This document shows, piece by piece, positions 23,251-36,010 of a stretch of 64,000 nt of DNA; within the stretch, counting starts at the first letter, position 1, and the number at the start of each line of letters is the position of its first letter. A model generated the notes under the pieces. It was not told the DNA's origin. It searched no databases and saw only the letters and a program-made list of their open reading frames with translations. The stretch is from the NCBI GenBank assembly GCA_039881145.1, contig JAYKKI010000090.1, forward strand, positions 5,429,501 to 5,493,500, given 5' to 3'. Source of the stretch: Druceiella hillmani. Lineage: Eukaryota > Arthropoda > Insecta > Lepidoptera > Hepialidae. The position numbers and the translations under genes are program-made.

Positions 23251-23958
23251 ATTATAGGATCGGTTAATGACATGTAATAAAATGTTACTTTGCATTATAT
23301 AGTGGCTATATTATAGGATCGGTTAACGACATTTAATAAAGAGTTACTTTGCATTATATAGTGGCTGTATTATATGATCGTTTAACGACATCTAATAAAA
23401 AGTTACTTTGCATTATATAGTGGCTGTATTATAGGATCGATTAACGTCATGTAATAAAAAATTAGTTTGCATTATATAGTGGCTCTATTATAGGATCGGT
23501 TAACGACATGTAATAAAGAGTTACTTTGCATTATATAGTGGCTGTATTATATGATCGTTTAACGACATCTAATAAAAAGTTACTATGCATTATATAGTGG
23601 CTGTATTATAGGATCGATTAACGTCATGTAATAAAAAGTTAGTTTGCATTATATAGTGGCTCTATTATAGGATCGGTTAACGACATGTAATAAAAAGTTA
23701 CTTTGCATTATATAGTGGCTGTATTATAGGATCGATTAACGTCATGTAATAAAAAGTTAGTTTGCATTATATAGTGGCTCTATTATAGGATCGGTTAACG
23801 ACATGTAATAAAAAGTTACTTTGCATTATATAGTGGCAGTATTATATTATCGTTTAACGACATCTAATAAAAAGTTACTTTGCATTATTTAGTGGCTGTA
23901 TTATAGGATCGGCTAACGACATGTAATAAAAAGTTACTTTGCATTATATAGTGGCTGT
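23251..23958 (+). repeat. 59-bp tandem array, exactly 12 units, with higher-order structure
   Basis: Units start with ATTATA at 23251 and every 59 bp up to 23900. Each contains a GATCGNTTAACG-type core and ends TTGCATTATATAGTGGCT (one ends ATTATTTAGTGG). Three variants alternate: GGATCGGTT, TGATCGTTT and GGATCGATT with ACGTCATG. From unit 2 they form a three-unit (177 bp) pattern that is interrupted once. A1 keeps a single diverged unit near 12283-12350. Confidence 0.95.
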
Positions 23959-25620
23959 GTAGTAAATCAAAATGTATAGAAAGACAAAAAGTTTTAGTTT
24001 TGAAAGGAAATGGAGCCATACCCCTGCACGCCTCGTATTAAAACCACCAGACAGAGTATACTATAACGCTTTTGGCACCATTTACAATGGTAATCATTAT
24101 ACTTTTATGCCGATAAATTATAACTTAAATAACTTATAATGGTGACTTGCTTATTCCATTACGATATATTGCTAGATATAACCTCACACCGATACGGTAT
24201 AAAATCATTCTGAAAACTCACTTGTATAAATTGATTTATCTCGATGATTATTTATAAACCAAGCTAACATAAAAGTTTCAGATATCTATGTCATATGTAC
24301 TTATTTGTTAATTTCTTATTGAACAAATAACTATAATCGCGGCTTTGAAATTGAAATTCAAATACATTTTTGTGCCCTTTTTCTTAGTGTTTAAGCAATA
24401 TGACGTTTAACTAAGTTTGACGTTTAAATGCGTTTGACCTTCTAATAAGTCCAATGTTTAAATTACATAGTTCGATGTTTTAGTAAGTGTGACGTTTATG
24501 TAAGTTCGACTGTTGAATATGCCTGGCATTTAAGAATGTTTTGACGTTTACGTAAATTTTATGCTTAAATAAATTTGACATTCAGTAAGTTCCATATTAA
24601 TTTCATTAATAAGAAGGAAAATATACTATAGTTTGCTTTCGTCTTAAAAACTATAGCAACAGTACCATTAAAATCTTTCCTTTCGTAAATATTTTATAAA
24701 TTTGTACATTTCTTTTAAACGTTTACACGTGGTTATAACTTTTTCTTTATAACAACGATTTAGAAGCTGTATAAAATTCAATTTATTTATAAACTTTACA
24801 GAATTTGCACATTTAAATAATTTTAAATTGATACTGCAAATTTTATTGAAAATATCAATTTTACGTTACCCCTTTGCATAAGCAATGTTCCAAGTTATAA
24901 AGAATTAAAACACTTATAATAAAATATAAATCGTAACATAGACTGATTGTGTGGCTACATATTGGAGTAAGAGTATGTGAATGATCAGTTCTGTAATTAT
25001 AGGAGAATATTCGGAACGAGAGACAAAATTTGTTTATGTTATCGTGTTATTAGGTAGGTATGTGAGTTATGATAGTTGAGTTATAATCAAATTAAGTAAA
25101 TATTTGTTAATGACAAAAAATATTTTCCGTGTAACTTTAAATTTAAAGGTGCCCAGATGTAATATGATGCTTCTAGTGTTACATACCTTCAACGTGGCTA
25201 TTGCGAAAGTTTGGATGTTTATTATCCCATAACTTTGTAATTAAGCTACTGATGACTATCAATCTTAGTGCACATTTTTTTTTGTGTGGCTGATTATACT
25301 TAAGCTATGTAATACCCGTAGTTTTGCATAGTGAAAAGTTAATATGACGAAATGTATGTTTGGACGTTTTGTCACTGAACTGCGCTTAAACGTTCCGACA
25401 GATTTTAATAAATTTTGATACGGATATGGTTCATAATTCTAACTAACATACTGATTACTTTCAATTTGAAAAATAACGTTACACCTGCAGGATGAAGGTT
25501 TTTATTCAATAAATACATTTTAGTTCTGAAACGTGCCAGTAAGTGTCGCAACATATATGTATAAAGAATTTAACATTATTTGTAAATAGGCATTGCAATG
25601 GTACAATCGAGTTAAAGAAA

Positions 25621-26400
25621 ATTACGTGGTGAAAACGTGGTAATTCCTATTTTCAAGTTTCTTCACATTAGACACACCTCTGAATTTAAATTTAAACCAT
25701 ATAAAAACAAGTCCATAAGATGTTTCCATTTTATAAACATAACATCTAAAGCAATGAGTTTTTATTTCTATTTATTTATTTACATATGACTACACAGAGA
25801 ACAGCAAAATTTATAATAATAATTCTGCAAATTATAAGTAGAATTCCCAAAAGGGAGGCTCCATACTTAGGGGTATGTAAATAATTAAGGTTAATATTAC
25901 TGTCAAAATTATTTACTAATACTAATATTGCATATCACCATTTAAATATATTACGTATTATATCTTAAACAGTCATAAAAATATGATAAAAGCCTCAAAG
26001 GCCATAAAATTTAAGTTCATTGCTATAATTTTTCGGATATATTTTTCTTGAACATTTATACAATTTCTCTGAATATGTTTTCCATAAAATTTTTAAATTC
26101 TGAAAAAAATGCATTAGAATTTTGATATTCATTTAATTGATAATCCGCACGATACATGAAATAAATAAAAATATCGAGTATTTTATTTACTTCATTTTAA
26201 ATTTTTCTGTAATATATTCGAAAGTTTCTCTACACGCTTTATCAGTATGCTAAATTTCAAGTTTCTACTTTTGAAGAAAATGTCGGTGACATACTTTTGA
26301 AGAAAATGTCCGTGACGAATGAAGAAATGGACGAACATATGGCTTTCCGATTTTCACTTTTTTATCATTTCTTAATTTAATACTTTACAAGGAAACTCCT
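25621..26400. other. non-coding; possible LINE-like 3' tail on minus strand
   Basis: Near 25765-25800 the minus strand reads ATATGTAAATAAATAAATAG followed by AAATAAAAA. This is an A-rich tail with overlapping AATAAA signals, as at the 3' ends of insect LINEs. Preceding minus-strand text (GGAGCCTCCCTTTTGGG) is GC-richer. No reverse transcriptase is visible. A 28-base direct duplication (ACTTTTGAAGAAAATGTCNG) lies at about 26268-26325. Confidence 0.25.
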
Positions 26401-29400
26401 CTGGCGCATTCTGTTTTGTGTACATATTTATTTATTTACACAACACACGTATATCGACACATGACAGATAAACTATTGGTAACGATAAAAAATTAATGGT
26501 TTAACAAAGTTTAAACTTTTACAAACATGAAAAAAGTATACAAAAAAACATAAAAGATAACCACGGCACATTTCGACAAATTCTCTCATCGTAAACAAAT
26601 CACAATCTAGTTTGAGTGCAACCAGATGACCAAGCAGTTAAATACCGCGGGAAACTGGAGAGTTCCGATATAATTCAGTTCAAGCGGCCAAAAGTGACGA
26701 TTTCGCGAGCGCAGCTAATTGTCAGGTACGCAGAATAAGAGTTTAATTAATAATACAGGGCATAGTATTTTTCTTGTAATAGCTGTAAGATAAATTTCAT
26801 AAGCGCATTGTCACCTCTGTGTCGCAGGGAAAAGAAACTTAGCCCACCCAAGAAGAAATCGATAGTAAATAGGAAGGGAAGTAACCACACCGTCTCATAT
26901 ACAGATATAGGAGCAACGTCTTTTGCATACGTTCAATCATCATATCGTAGAACATTTATATGTTGAAATAACCATGCAATCTTATCATAAACAATCTGCT
27001 AGACATTTACAAGGTCAACAGTGTTCAATGAGACTTCAGACTCCACATGTACTGAAAGTCGGAAGATCTAATGCTTTGTTCCATTTAGACAATATCTTGC
27101 CAGTACGTCACATATATACCATCACTTACAGCCTGTCATACCTCAGTGAATAAATTAGCAGATAACGAATTTGAAGTTACTATTGTGGTCATGAATAACT
27201 AGTGGTAAATGCAAAATTGGAAATTATATTTGCCCTCTAACATATTCATTTGTACTAATCGACTGTTATATCCAAAACATGAATACCTTCGCCATTACTT
27301 TCAGATGTCATTTTATTTGTATATTTTTCTCAATGCTATATTCGCTTCTTAGCATAATATTGGGAATTCCTACTTTGTTACATCATTATAAAGTATTAGC
27401 GACAGGCAAGGTTTCAGACATAGACTTATTATATTGACCACTTCACTTTCAAATTCTTGGTCAGCTAAATCGCATTGTTTGTGTGTATGTAAGTTTACCA
27501 TAGTGTAAGTTTGGTGGTATTCATCAGATTAAAACTGTTAGTTTGATATGAAATATATGGTAAATATATAGATTCAACTGATGAATTGAGTCATATAGTT
27601 TCAGACCGCACCAATTGGATTTTTTATCTAAATTCATGTTAAGATAAAACCATTTCACTAATTATACTTAAAAGAAAATTATTTAATATTTAACTGTTTA
27701 GTACAATTTTTATAGTTTTTAGTAATTTCAAAAATGAACTTGGAAAAATGTTACTTAAATCCTATCATGTTTTTTTGTAGCTGAAAAAAAATGGTCTGAC
27801 GGCATTAGTGAGTTTCTTACTTAATTTCAAACTTTATGACTCAGTTAATAGTGGATGGCGTCAGAGATATTAAAATACGACCAATGATATACAACAAACA
27901 ACATAATTGTTCACAAACATCTCCGAATATTTAGGAGTGCATGCCTAGGTACCTTTCATCCGAACGATTTCTATCCGATTTCATGGACGTTCATCGTCGC
28001 AGAACGGAAAATTTTCATAAAATTCCCAAAAATTATATATCCCAATCTTCCTCGTGATTTAATCATTCAATAAAAGAACCGAGACAAAATACTTTCTAAA
28101 GTTATATAGACAGGCCACCAGACACATTGAGTGTTTTTGTAGACCTCATTTTTCTTTTTCCACCCAAACTAAATTTATAAAAGCTTATCCTACAAAAAAA
28201 GCTCATACAAATATTAAAAAAAATCTAAAACATTCTGCCAGAAATACTGCAGTAAGCATTTTTCTTGAAATAAAACTCATGTTTATTTACGCTAAAAGTA
28301 ATATGAAAATTCAGAGCAGTGATTGTGAGAGTAGCGTTTTTATTAAAACATTCGCATGAATATGTGAAAACGTCACGAATTACATAATATTTTCGTGGAG
28401 GCTGGCACGCATTCGCTAATGCTATCATCATATTCTAAACACGAAATATTACTCTCTAGTTTTCCTTCGCGGTTACTTTTTCCTCAAAATAATCACGCTG
28501 GTCACGCACTGCTTTCAAGGTAACGATGTTTCATATTTAAACATATATCATTTACCTATATTTCTCGTCAAGATATCTCGCAAACTTAAATTTATAAAAA
28601 TATATGCTATTTAATAACCATTCAAATGGGAGAGCCTAATTATGAATTTTAGAAAAAAAATATAAAAAAAGATCAGTTAGTTTTTAAAGTTTTGCTAATG
28701 TGTTATTATCCTCATTTAGCATATCTTTATTCTTTCTTGGATAGTTTGTAATTAACGGTATAAACGAGAAATAATTTTTCTGAATCTGGCCTAATAAACA
28801 ATACAATATTCTGAATTGCTAAGCTCTACGAAATTTTTTTTATGAATTAATGCGTTCCAATATTCAGTATCAAATTGTTTAAGGTTTTGTTGTATTTAAT
28901 TTCCTTAAATTCGATACAAATTATTACCAATATGATTTATATTGAGCTCTATTTCAATAATTCGACAGTCCTTAACCATAGTATTGCATATATTTTTTAA
29001 AAATGTTTATGTTGTGCTCATACGTGCTCATGAAGGAAAATGGTAGTCGTATAAGGATTCTAATAATGCGACAATTGGACCTGGTGTTACAATTCGTCTT
29101 CTCTGTTTTTTTTATAAATTAAATGTTGCAAAACACCTTTTGGCGTTTCAAATTAATTTATCTTAATTACACTAACAATTTCAATCGTTCAATAATTTCC
29201 ATCAGCATTATTTCCGTGCACTTTTCTTCGAAGTTTCAAAAGTAACGAAATTTATTTACTCCTAATAGTTTCATTTAAAAAGACTTTATTAAATCTATAT
29301 TTAGAAGTTTTTCGTGATTTTTTGGAAAAGATGTCACATATTATCACAAACAAATCTGGAAGAGAGGTGACATTATTGTGTATTGAATAATAAAAAAATA

Positions 29401-31069
29401 ATTTTCTGATTACCACCCACAATTTTCAAATCTATTTGTTTCCAATTTTTTTTCTTTTCAACATACCACATTTCAAAAATACACATATTTTAAAAATTGA
29501 AGAAAGTGAATAAATACCCTAAAAATCTTCCAGTTTTACCTAGTGATATTTTGACATACACAAGTATTATGCAAAATATTTTATTGGGGCTATGGGATAT
29601 ATGAAATGAGTTTACATCTGGAAACTATATTACATAATAAAATATATTAAACAAATATTAAAATAAATTATTTTATCAAATCCAAAAATTTTAAAGAGTT
29701 ATAGCGTATAATAATTTAATAACAACATATTAATTGCACCTGAATAAATGTCTGAAGCGTTAATTTTTTTTTAATTATATGTAAGTATGTAAGTACATTA
29801 AAATAACAAAATAGCCTCTCTATATGCTATCTCGTACTTCACTTGAATCTCGTGCGACATATAATGGTTTTTCATTTTTATTTAATTAAAATTGTAATTT
29901 TATACAAGCTATGCCGCCCTCATTTCGAAAACTATTTGTTGTCATTAAATTGGGTTGAATGAGATTAATCTCCCCCTGATGATTTTGGAATTAACGTGCC
30001 AATTCTTCGGACGGTTTTTTATATATATGGTCTATTAACATATCTGTTGCTCCCATAGACATATTTCAAACCAAGTTTTAAGTGTCAAGTGTCCACATAA
30101 TTAATTTCCACATAAAAATTGATACCAAAAATATATAATTTAATATGAAGCCGAAACTACTTGCTACGAAAGATTATCGTGAAATCTGTTCATTATCTGT
30201 TAATCTTGTTTAATTATTATCTCTAAGAAAACACTGACTTCTAATTAACAAAACAGAGAAATGACGTCATAAAAGTCCAATACTAAATGATACTAATTCT
30301 TCTCATGATATTTATGGCAGGTGAGAAGCGAATATTTTACCCTTAAAGCCAGGCTCGGATCACTTTACGAACGGTTTACGACTGAAAGGAAATTGAATAA
30401 TATATTTGATGACGGGACAATGGAAGCGGGTGTTGTAACACCCTCAAATAATGCTGAGCGTAGCAAGTAAAAATACGTCGAAATCAACAAGCTTTTGGTG
30501 TCTACTATTCTAGTGTTTTTGAAACGAAACAATTGTTTTTATAAATCGGCTGTGATATTTTTTTTTTGGAACGAAGTTCTTTTACGCGGTTTACAGTAGA
30601 GCGAATTGGCAGAAATCGTCACCTAAGGAAAAAGTGTTATGCCCCCTCCAGGCGACCTTTCCCTCGATTTCTCTCTTCCTCTTTCTATTATATATGGTTG
30701 TATGTGTATGTGTTCGTGCAAGTATCGACCTTCGAGCAGCAAGCATTGTGCGCGGTTATCTGTATAACCTCAATTCTAAACACGTCTAAATATTATTTAA
30801 ACTTATTTTTTTTTGTTCTACTGGCTTTCTATTTTAAGCCAATCATCTGTCAGAACGTTTACAATTCAGTATGTATTTATTTGCATGATAAATTATAAAT
30901 TATTGCTACGTCATTTACTAAATATTAAAAATTTATAAATTACAAACAATTTTCGGCAAATTCATTTATTTTCATTATTTATTAAATACTTAAATTTAGT
31001 AAATTACAATAAATTGTCAGCATATTCATTCATTTTCCAAACTTAATTTAGATTGTTTCAGTAAATTTA
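26401..31069. other. long non-coding stretch, nothing recognised
   Basis: About 4.7 kb of AT-rich DNA. Open frames at 26923-27153, 28225-28431 (minus) and 30566-30898 have no recognisable domain. A GC-richer patch at 26620-26900 contains a possible donor (GTCAG then GTACGCAG) and a possible acceptor (CTCTGTGTCGCAG), too weak to call an exon. The motif GCCGCCCTCATTTCGAAAAC at about 29911 recurs at about 50756. Confidence 0.35.
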
Positions 31070-31480
31070 ACAATCAAATTAGTAAATTTAATAATAAAAA
31101 TAATAAAATGAGAAAACATTAAAATTTTGAATCATTAAATTTAATGTTAAAATTAATTTTAAATTTAATTTGTTTTTGAGATAATTAAAATAAAAATAAT
31201 TAACTATAAACTTAAAATTAATTTTAAATTTCATTTGATTGTTGCAATGGAAAAAATTTAAAATAATAAAATGACAAAAAAATGAATTTGTAGAATAATA
31301 AAATTTAATGTTAAAACTGATTTTGAATTTTTAAATAGTTAAAATAAAAATATTTTAATTTAAAAGTGCTTAAATTTCAATTTTTAATTGAATTAAATTT
31401 AAAATTAATTTTAACATGAAATTGAATTATTCTAAAAATTTATTTTTTTTATTTCATAAAACAATCTAAATAAAGTTTAA
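31070..31480. repeat. AT-rich dispersed repeat with direct and inverted sub-copies
   Basis: Text such as TTAATGTTAAAATTAATTTT followed by AAATTTAATTTG recurs at 31140, in variant form at 31300, and as its reverse complement at 31380-31450. The same unit occurs at about 50870-51045. It is built almost only of A and T, and no coding potential is seen. Confidence 0.6.
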
Positions 31481-32695
31481 TTACCAATGAAAATAATACG
31501 TATTTTATATTATTACTATATGAGTATTTTGTCAAATCATTTTTCTTTTTTATTTCACGTTAGTCACAACCAACCTGATTGTAAATTACTGGTTAGGTTA
31601 AAATTAAAAAAATAAAATTTTAAAAAAGATAATGATGAAAAAAGATAATAATGAAATATATCACACAAATGCTAATGATATTATATTGTTGTTACGCGAA
31701 ATTTACCCGTCAAATGCCGGTGATATCACATAACAATAAAAAATAGTGCGTATATTTATATCTATCCTCACTACTTTACAAAACACACTTGGTCGGGTTA
31801 AAAAAATATTAACATTTTCATTGTTTGCAAGACAATCACATCATCAAACATCATCGCAACAAAATATTTTAGATGTTTTATGATCTCTTAAATAATATCG
31901 GCGACAAATAATGGATCTGCGCAAGAACTATTTTAATCATGCAAAATAATCTTGGTCACCCGTGAGGACATCAACATATATTAAAGAAAGAGGGCAAAAT
32001 AAAATTAAAACGACAGGAATTAGGAATTACGAAAGGTAGAATTATACAGAATCGAACTGAAAATAATCTGGGGAAGGGGTGTCTTTCGTCACGATCTAGT
32101 TGATTCCAAAGTCTTCTAAGTTGGAAAAAAAATTATTTTTCGTGGAATTTATTATTGTGTATTGAAACAAGAAGTTTAATAAACATTTTCTTCCAAAATA
32201 CCAAGTTTTGTAATTCTATTTTTGACGGGCAAAATAGTTGGGAACAAAAGAAAATACAGGAGTTGACAAAAGCAATTTGGTCACTTCAGAAAGTATTTTC
32301 TCCATCCTTGTCCTTTTGGAGAAGCACTCAATTTACATTCCGCAAATAACGTATCTATTAAAAAATATGATTTTCTAATTCAAATAAAATTTGAAAATTT
32401 AAGAATTCTCTGTGGTTATTCAGTGCCATTATATACGTACATACACGCACTTATATATGTGTGTGTTTGTGTGAGTTTGGGTATAACTCAAAACAGACAC
32501 AATTTCTATGAACTTTTTTCCTGCTTACTCGGTGTGCGTGCTCTACAGGATGCTCACCTTGTTATGAAAATATAGATAAGTGAATCATAAGTAAGTTATT
32601 CACTGAAGAAGTTGTGTACTCAAGCAAAATAGCAGCAGCGTCATATGGCGGCTCCCTAAGACAGATTTTTTAACACTAAATTATGTATTGAATAT
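31481..32695. other. non-coding stretch, nothing recognised
   Basis: AT-rich DNA without recognisable features. The frame 32155-32349 has no domain. Confidence 0.35.
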
Positions 32696-32739
32696 TGAAT
32701 AAATTTTGCGTTAATTTTGTAGAAATTCATTATTCACAA

Positions 32740-33185
32740 GAAAGAACGTATACTCAAAATTGTAATAAAATCTGTATAAGTAAAGAGTAGCATATGATCT
32801 TTAAAACTACCTTAGGATATTATTATAGTCAAGACAAAAAATCAGAGTGTCGTAACTATTGCAACATCTTCAGGAATTAACATCAAATCAGTAAGTTACT
32901 AAATGTGAAATTTATGCCATAATTGTAATTTTAGCAAAACTAAGTATGTTTCTTTGAAAAAAATATTATTTCAATTCAGATTTGCTTAGATTATTCGCAA
33001 ATAAATATTTATTCGCATTAATATACACAGAATGTGTTCAGGTAAAATGACAGAGCGCTTTTATGTTAGGCACGTATTAGAAAGAGAGCGACTATGTATA
33101 TTGACTAGAATATGCAGCGTACATACATATGGATCACAATACGCACTGATACTAAAGTATGAAAGTGTTTGTTTCGTTTTTATGC
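32740..33185 (+). repeat. left arm of a large palindrome
   Basis: Matches the reverse complement of 33424-33874 with only scattered mismatches over about 450 bp, for example TTAGGCACG against TTAGGCTCG. The spacer is about 238 bp and contains the hammerhead. Confidence 0.9.
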
Positions 33186-33280
33186 CACAGTTGTTAAACC
33201 GATTATTTTTAAATTACTCACACTATATTATTGACTGGCATAAAGAACAGAATGCATACTGGTAGAACACATAATTTAGT
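32740..33280. mobile_element. 541-bp insert inside the ribozyme element
   Basis: Bounded by CACAA duplications. Near 32860-32875 its minus strand contains CCTGAAGATGTTGCAATAG and then ACGACACTC, which resembles a decayed version of the hammerhead core (GAAA changed to GACA). The insert may therefore be another, more diverged Penelope-type piece. The open frame 33032-33265 spans it without recognisable domains. Confidence 0.4.
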
Positions 33281-33337
33281 CACAATTAAATGAAACTACG
33301 TGATGTAGTATTATTTCTACTTTCTTTAATTTCTTTA

Positions 33338-33378
33338 CCACGACCTAGGTTTCGTTGTATTACAACATCTTCAGGTGG
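33338..33378 (-). ncRNA. hammerhead ribozyme, all core positions intact
   Basis: On the minus strand: CCAC, core CTGAAGA, an extra T, stem II GTTGT-AAT-ACAAC, core GAAA, stem III ACC-TA-GGT, cleavage residue C, then GTGG pairing with the initial CCAC. Every conserved residue of the type I hammerhead (C3-A9, G12-A15.1, U16.1, C17) is present. Stem III has only three pairs with a two-base loop. That form is known from Penelope-like elements and animal retrozymes and usually acts as a dimer. The single base between the core and stem II departs from the strict consensus. Activity is inferred. Confidence 0.65.
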
Positions 33379-33423
33379 GATATTAGCAAAGATCTTTGCT
33401 AATATCCCACCTGAAGATAACAC

Positions 33424-33874
33424 ATAAAAACGAAACAAACACTTTCATACTTTAGTATCAGTGCGTATTGTGATCCATATGTATGTACGCTGCATATTGT
33501 AGTCAATATACATAGTCGCTCTCTTTCTAATACGAGCCTAACATAAAAGCGCTCTGTCATTTTACCTGAACACATTCTGTGTATATTAATGCGAATAAAT
33601 ATTTATTTGCGAATAATCTTAGCAAATCTGAATTGAATTAATATTTTTGTCAAAGAAACATACTTAGTTTTGCTAAAATTACAATTATGGCATAAATTTC
33701 ACATTTAGTAACTTACTGATTTGATGTTAATTCCTGAAGATGTTGCAATAGTTACGACACTCTGATTTTTTTTCTTGACTATAATAATATCCTAAGGTAG
33801 TTTTAAAGATCATATGCTACTCTTTACTTATACAGATTTTATTACAATTTTGAGTATACGTTTTTTCTTTCGAA
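33424..33874 (-). repeat. right arm of the large palindrome
   Basis: Inverted near-copy of 32740-33185, starting CATAAAAACGAAACAAAC and ending near GAGTATACGTTTTTTCTTTC. Its plus strand carries the decayed hammerhead-like CCTGAAGATGTTGCAATAG at about 33735. Confidence 0.9.
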
Positions 33875-34183
33875 AACAGGAAATATCAACAAAAATTTTA
33901 AACAAAAGCTAAGAATTAACACAAAAATAATGGCGACATGGCTACTCTATTATATACGGCTGTCATGGTTACACGGCTACTCTACTTCCATATGAAATTT
34001 ATTTAATTAGGAGGAATAATTTTCGAACAAAAGTGAATTGTGTCGCTGAAGTAAATTTTGTTGGAAAAAGTCATTTACAAAATAAATCATAAGCTATCGA
34101 TTTTTACTAAACTTATGTGTTTTTTTAATTACTATCACAACGCTCTACTAAAAAAATGTATGGTCCACTTTAAATGGGACGGC

Positions 34184-34185
<2 letters not shown>
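33875..34185. other. non-coding stretch, nothing recognised
   Basis: AT-rich spacer between the palindrome and the next microsatellite. Confidence 0.4.
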
Positions 34186-34256
<71 letters not shown>

Positions 34257-34262
34257 CACATA
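34186..34262. repeat. (TG)n/(TA)n microsatellite
   Basis: TG run followed by pure TA and a CATACACATA tail. Confidence 0.9.
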
Positions 34263-34919
34263 CACTAAGGCTTTTACAGTCACCTCTTCTTTGGCGTGCG
34301 GGAATCGTCTTCCTTACAATTTACCTTTTATTCTTGGGAATGAATAGACATCCATAGTGCAGGGTTGGGTCTGTATAGCGCTGACACATGATATCTACAC
34401 TAAACCAAATATTCAAACATTGGCGTGCAGAGGTGTCCTTGGCATAGGAGATTCTAGTGCGATCGCGTTGCTCGCAAAATTTTTCGAAAACAAAAGCAAA
34501 CAATTGCTGCTATACCAGTCTGAGGCAACTATTCTTTTATTTTACAGAACGATTATTATGTAACAAGCCGTCCGTCCGAAGAAGAAAGCGACCATATTTT
34601 TCCAGCACTTCGTCCTTTCTTCACCCTTTTAGACAATCTTTAGAAGGAAAAACCCTCTGGGCAGATTGCCTCTTAATTTCGAGTTCCTAACAGCATATAG
34701 TTACAATACAGCTTCATCACCCATCAAATACCGCATTTGGATGACTTCGTCAAATTTTTCCAATATTTCTCTATACAAAGATTCTCCATGTCTAAATGTT
34801 TATGTAAATTTTCTATTCCTGATTCATACCAATGACTTAACTTTGTCGAATCTGCTAATAAGTTATTCTTTTATCAATCTTTATCATGAGCATGAGACGT
34901 TACCAAGCAGGAGAGCGTT
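34263..34919. other. unclassified, GC-richer stretch with overlapping open frames
   Basis: Several short frames on both strands (for example 34321-34503 minus and 34666-34968 plus) overlap each other. None shows a domain I know. Base composition is less AT-rich than the surroundings, which may mean an old transposon coding region. It adjoins arm I2. Confidence 0.3.
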
Positions 34920-36010
34920 TCATCATGAAATAACAATGGAAGTCGATCATAATTTTCTTGTTGGTTAAAACCACAACCAAATTCATACAAAATTACGAAT
35001 GAAAATTTTCTCGTCTGAAATTCCACTCGATGTGATACACAGTATTCAAATTGCCATCAATTTTTAAAAACAAATGACAACTTCACGAAACGTACCTCAA
35101 TGAATTGCCAAAGAGTCTAATTTCCGACATTTAAATTTATTTTTTTATTATAATTAATACAAATAGCCATTTCTAGGAATTTTTACTACTACCCTCGTAA
35201 CCTATAGACGTTTCTTGGTGCATAATTTAGAGACGCAACTTTAGCATAAAATAGAGAAAATCAGTTGCAAAAAACATTTACGTTAAATATTCTATTATTC
35301 ATCTTTTATACCGCGCTTTTTAGGTATTTGAATTTTTAGTTTATGTTATTTTATTTTACTTAATATATTTAAGTTTACATTTTTACTTCGTAATTATGAA
35401 TACTCATAACTCTTACTAATAAAATAATATCCAAGTGGTAATATTTTTTAACAGCCGACAAAACAGAAAACGGGATTGAACTTTGCCATTTGATTGTTTA
35501 ATCTATTTTGAACTCAGTTGCTACATATACAAGGTTCAAAAGCATAGCAAAAATATAAGAAAATAGTAATATAAATAAGTTTCAACCATTGTTTTTAGAT
35601 CTCGGAAAATTTAAAATAAAGACGATTAGCACTTCGTGGGAAAGCTAATGTTTGTCTCCACTTGCGCTGAATATTTATTCTTAAAACCTTAGAACGCCAT
35701 GCGAATAAAATTTATTTACTGATATCAAAGTTAAAAAATAGAAGAAGCTTATTCAAAAAGTTAGTTAATAAGATATAAAACTGGCCATAATTATATGGAT
35801 ATACTTGTTTCGCTTTATTCAACGCCCTTGTTGACAACCGCTAGAACAGACGTCTCAACCATATTTACAGTTACTAAAGACGCACTTAAGTAGAGAAGGC
35901 TTTTACTCGAACACGAGAAAGCGCGCTCGCTTTAATGTCGTCAAACGCCTAGAGGTTTGAAAGCTTTGTGAAAGCCGGGAAACGAACATTTCTTGATTGT
36001 TGTTTATGCA
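34920..36010 (-). repeat. inverted-pair arm I2
   Basis: Reverse complement matches 15950-16955 over about 1 kb with high divergence. Shared landmarks are GTAAAAGCCTTCTCT, CTGTTCTAGCGG and GTGTATCACATC. The two arms lie 18 kb apart in opposite orientation. Confidence 0.75.

Larger units (their letters stand above)
20900..25620 (+). repeat. segmental duplication, copy A2
   Basis: Collinear with A1 (10480-15480) from TAGGTTACTAATGTACCAGC to TGTCGCAACATATATG. It carries a 12-unit 59-bp array where A1 has one unit, and only one unit where A1 has the 57-bp array. About 725 bases (22270-22995) have no partner in A1. No protein frame is shared by the two copies. Confidence 0.85.
32696..33423. mobile_element. 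Penelope-like ribozyme insertion interrupted by a second insert
   Basis: The 45-base family edge (TTGCGTTAATTTTGTAGAAA and following) is present at 32706-32739. Then 541 bp of other DNA (32740-33280) intervene, and the family sequence resumes at 33281 with the arm AATTAAATGAAACTACGTG and a minus-strand hammerhead. CACAA is duplicated at both junctions (32735-32739 and 33281-33285), as expected for a target duplication of the insert. The mirror half on the right stops within CTGAAGATA at about 33419. Confidence 0.65.

Noticed and set aside
23251..23958. CRISPR-like regular spacing
   Set aside because: Units are contiguous variants without unrelated spacers, and the DNA is eukaryotic.
30566..30898. 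110-codon frame with basic N-terminus and hydrophobic C-terminus
   Set aside because: No known domain, no paralogue and no splice context. Cannot be told from chance.
33032..33265. 77-codon frame in the palindrome
   Set aside because: It lies across the insert and inverted repeat and has no domain. Openness seems accidental.
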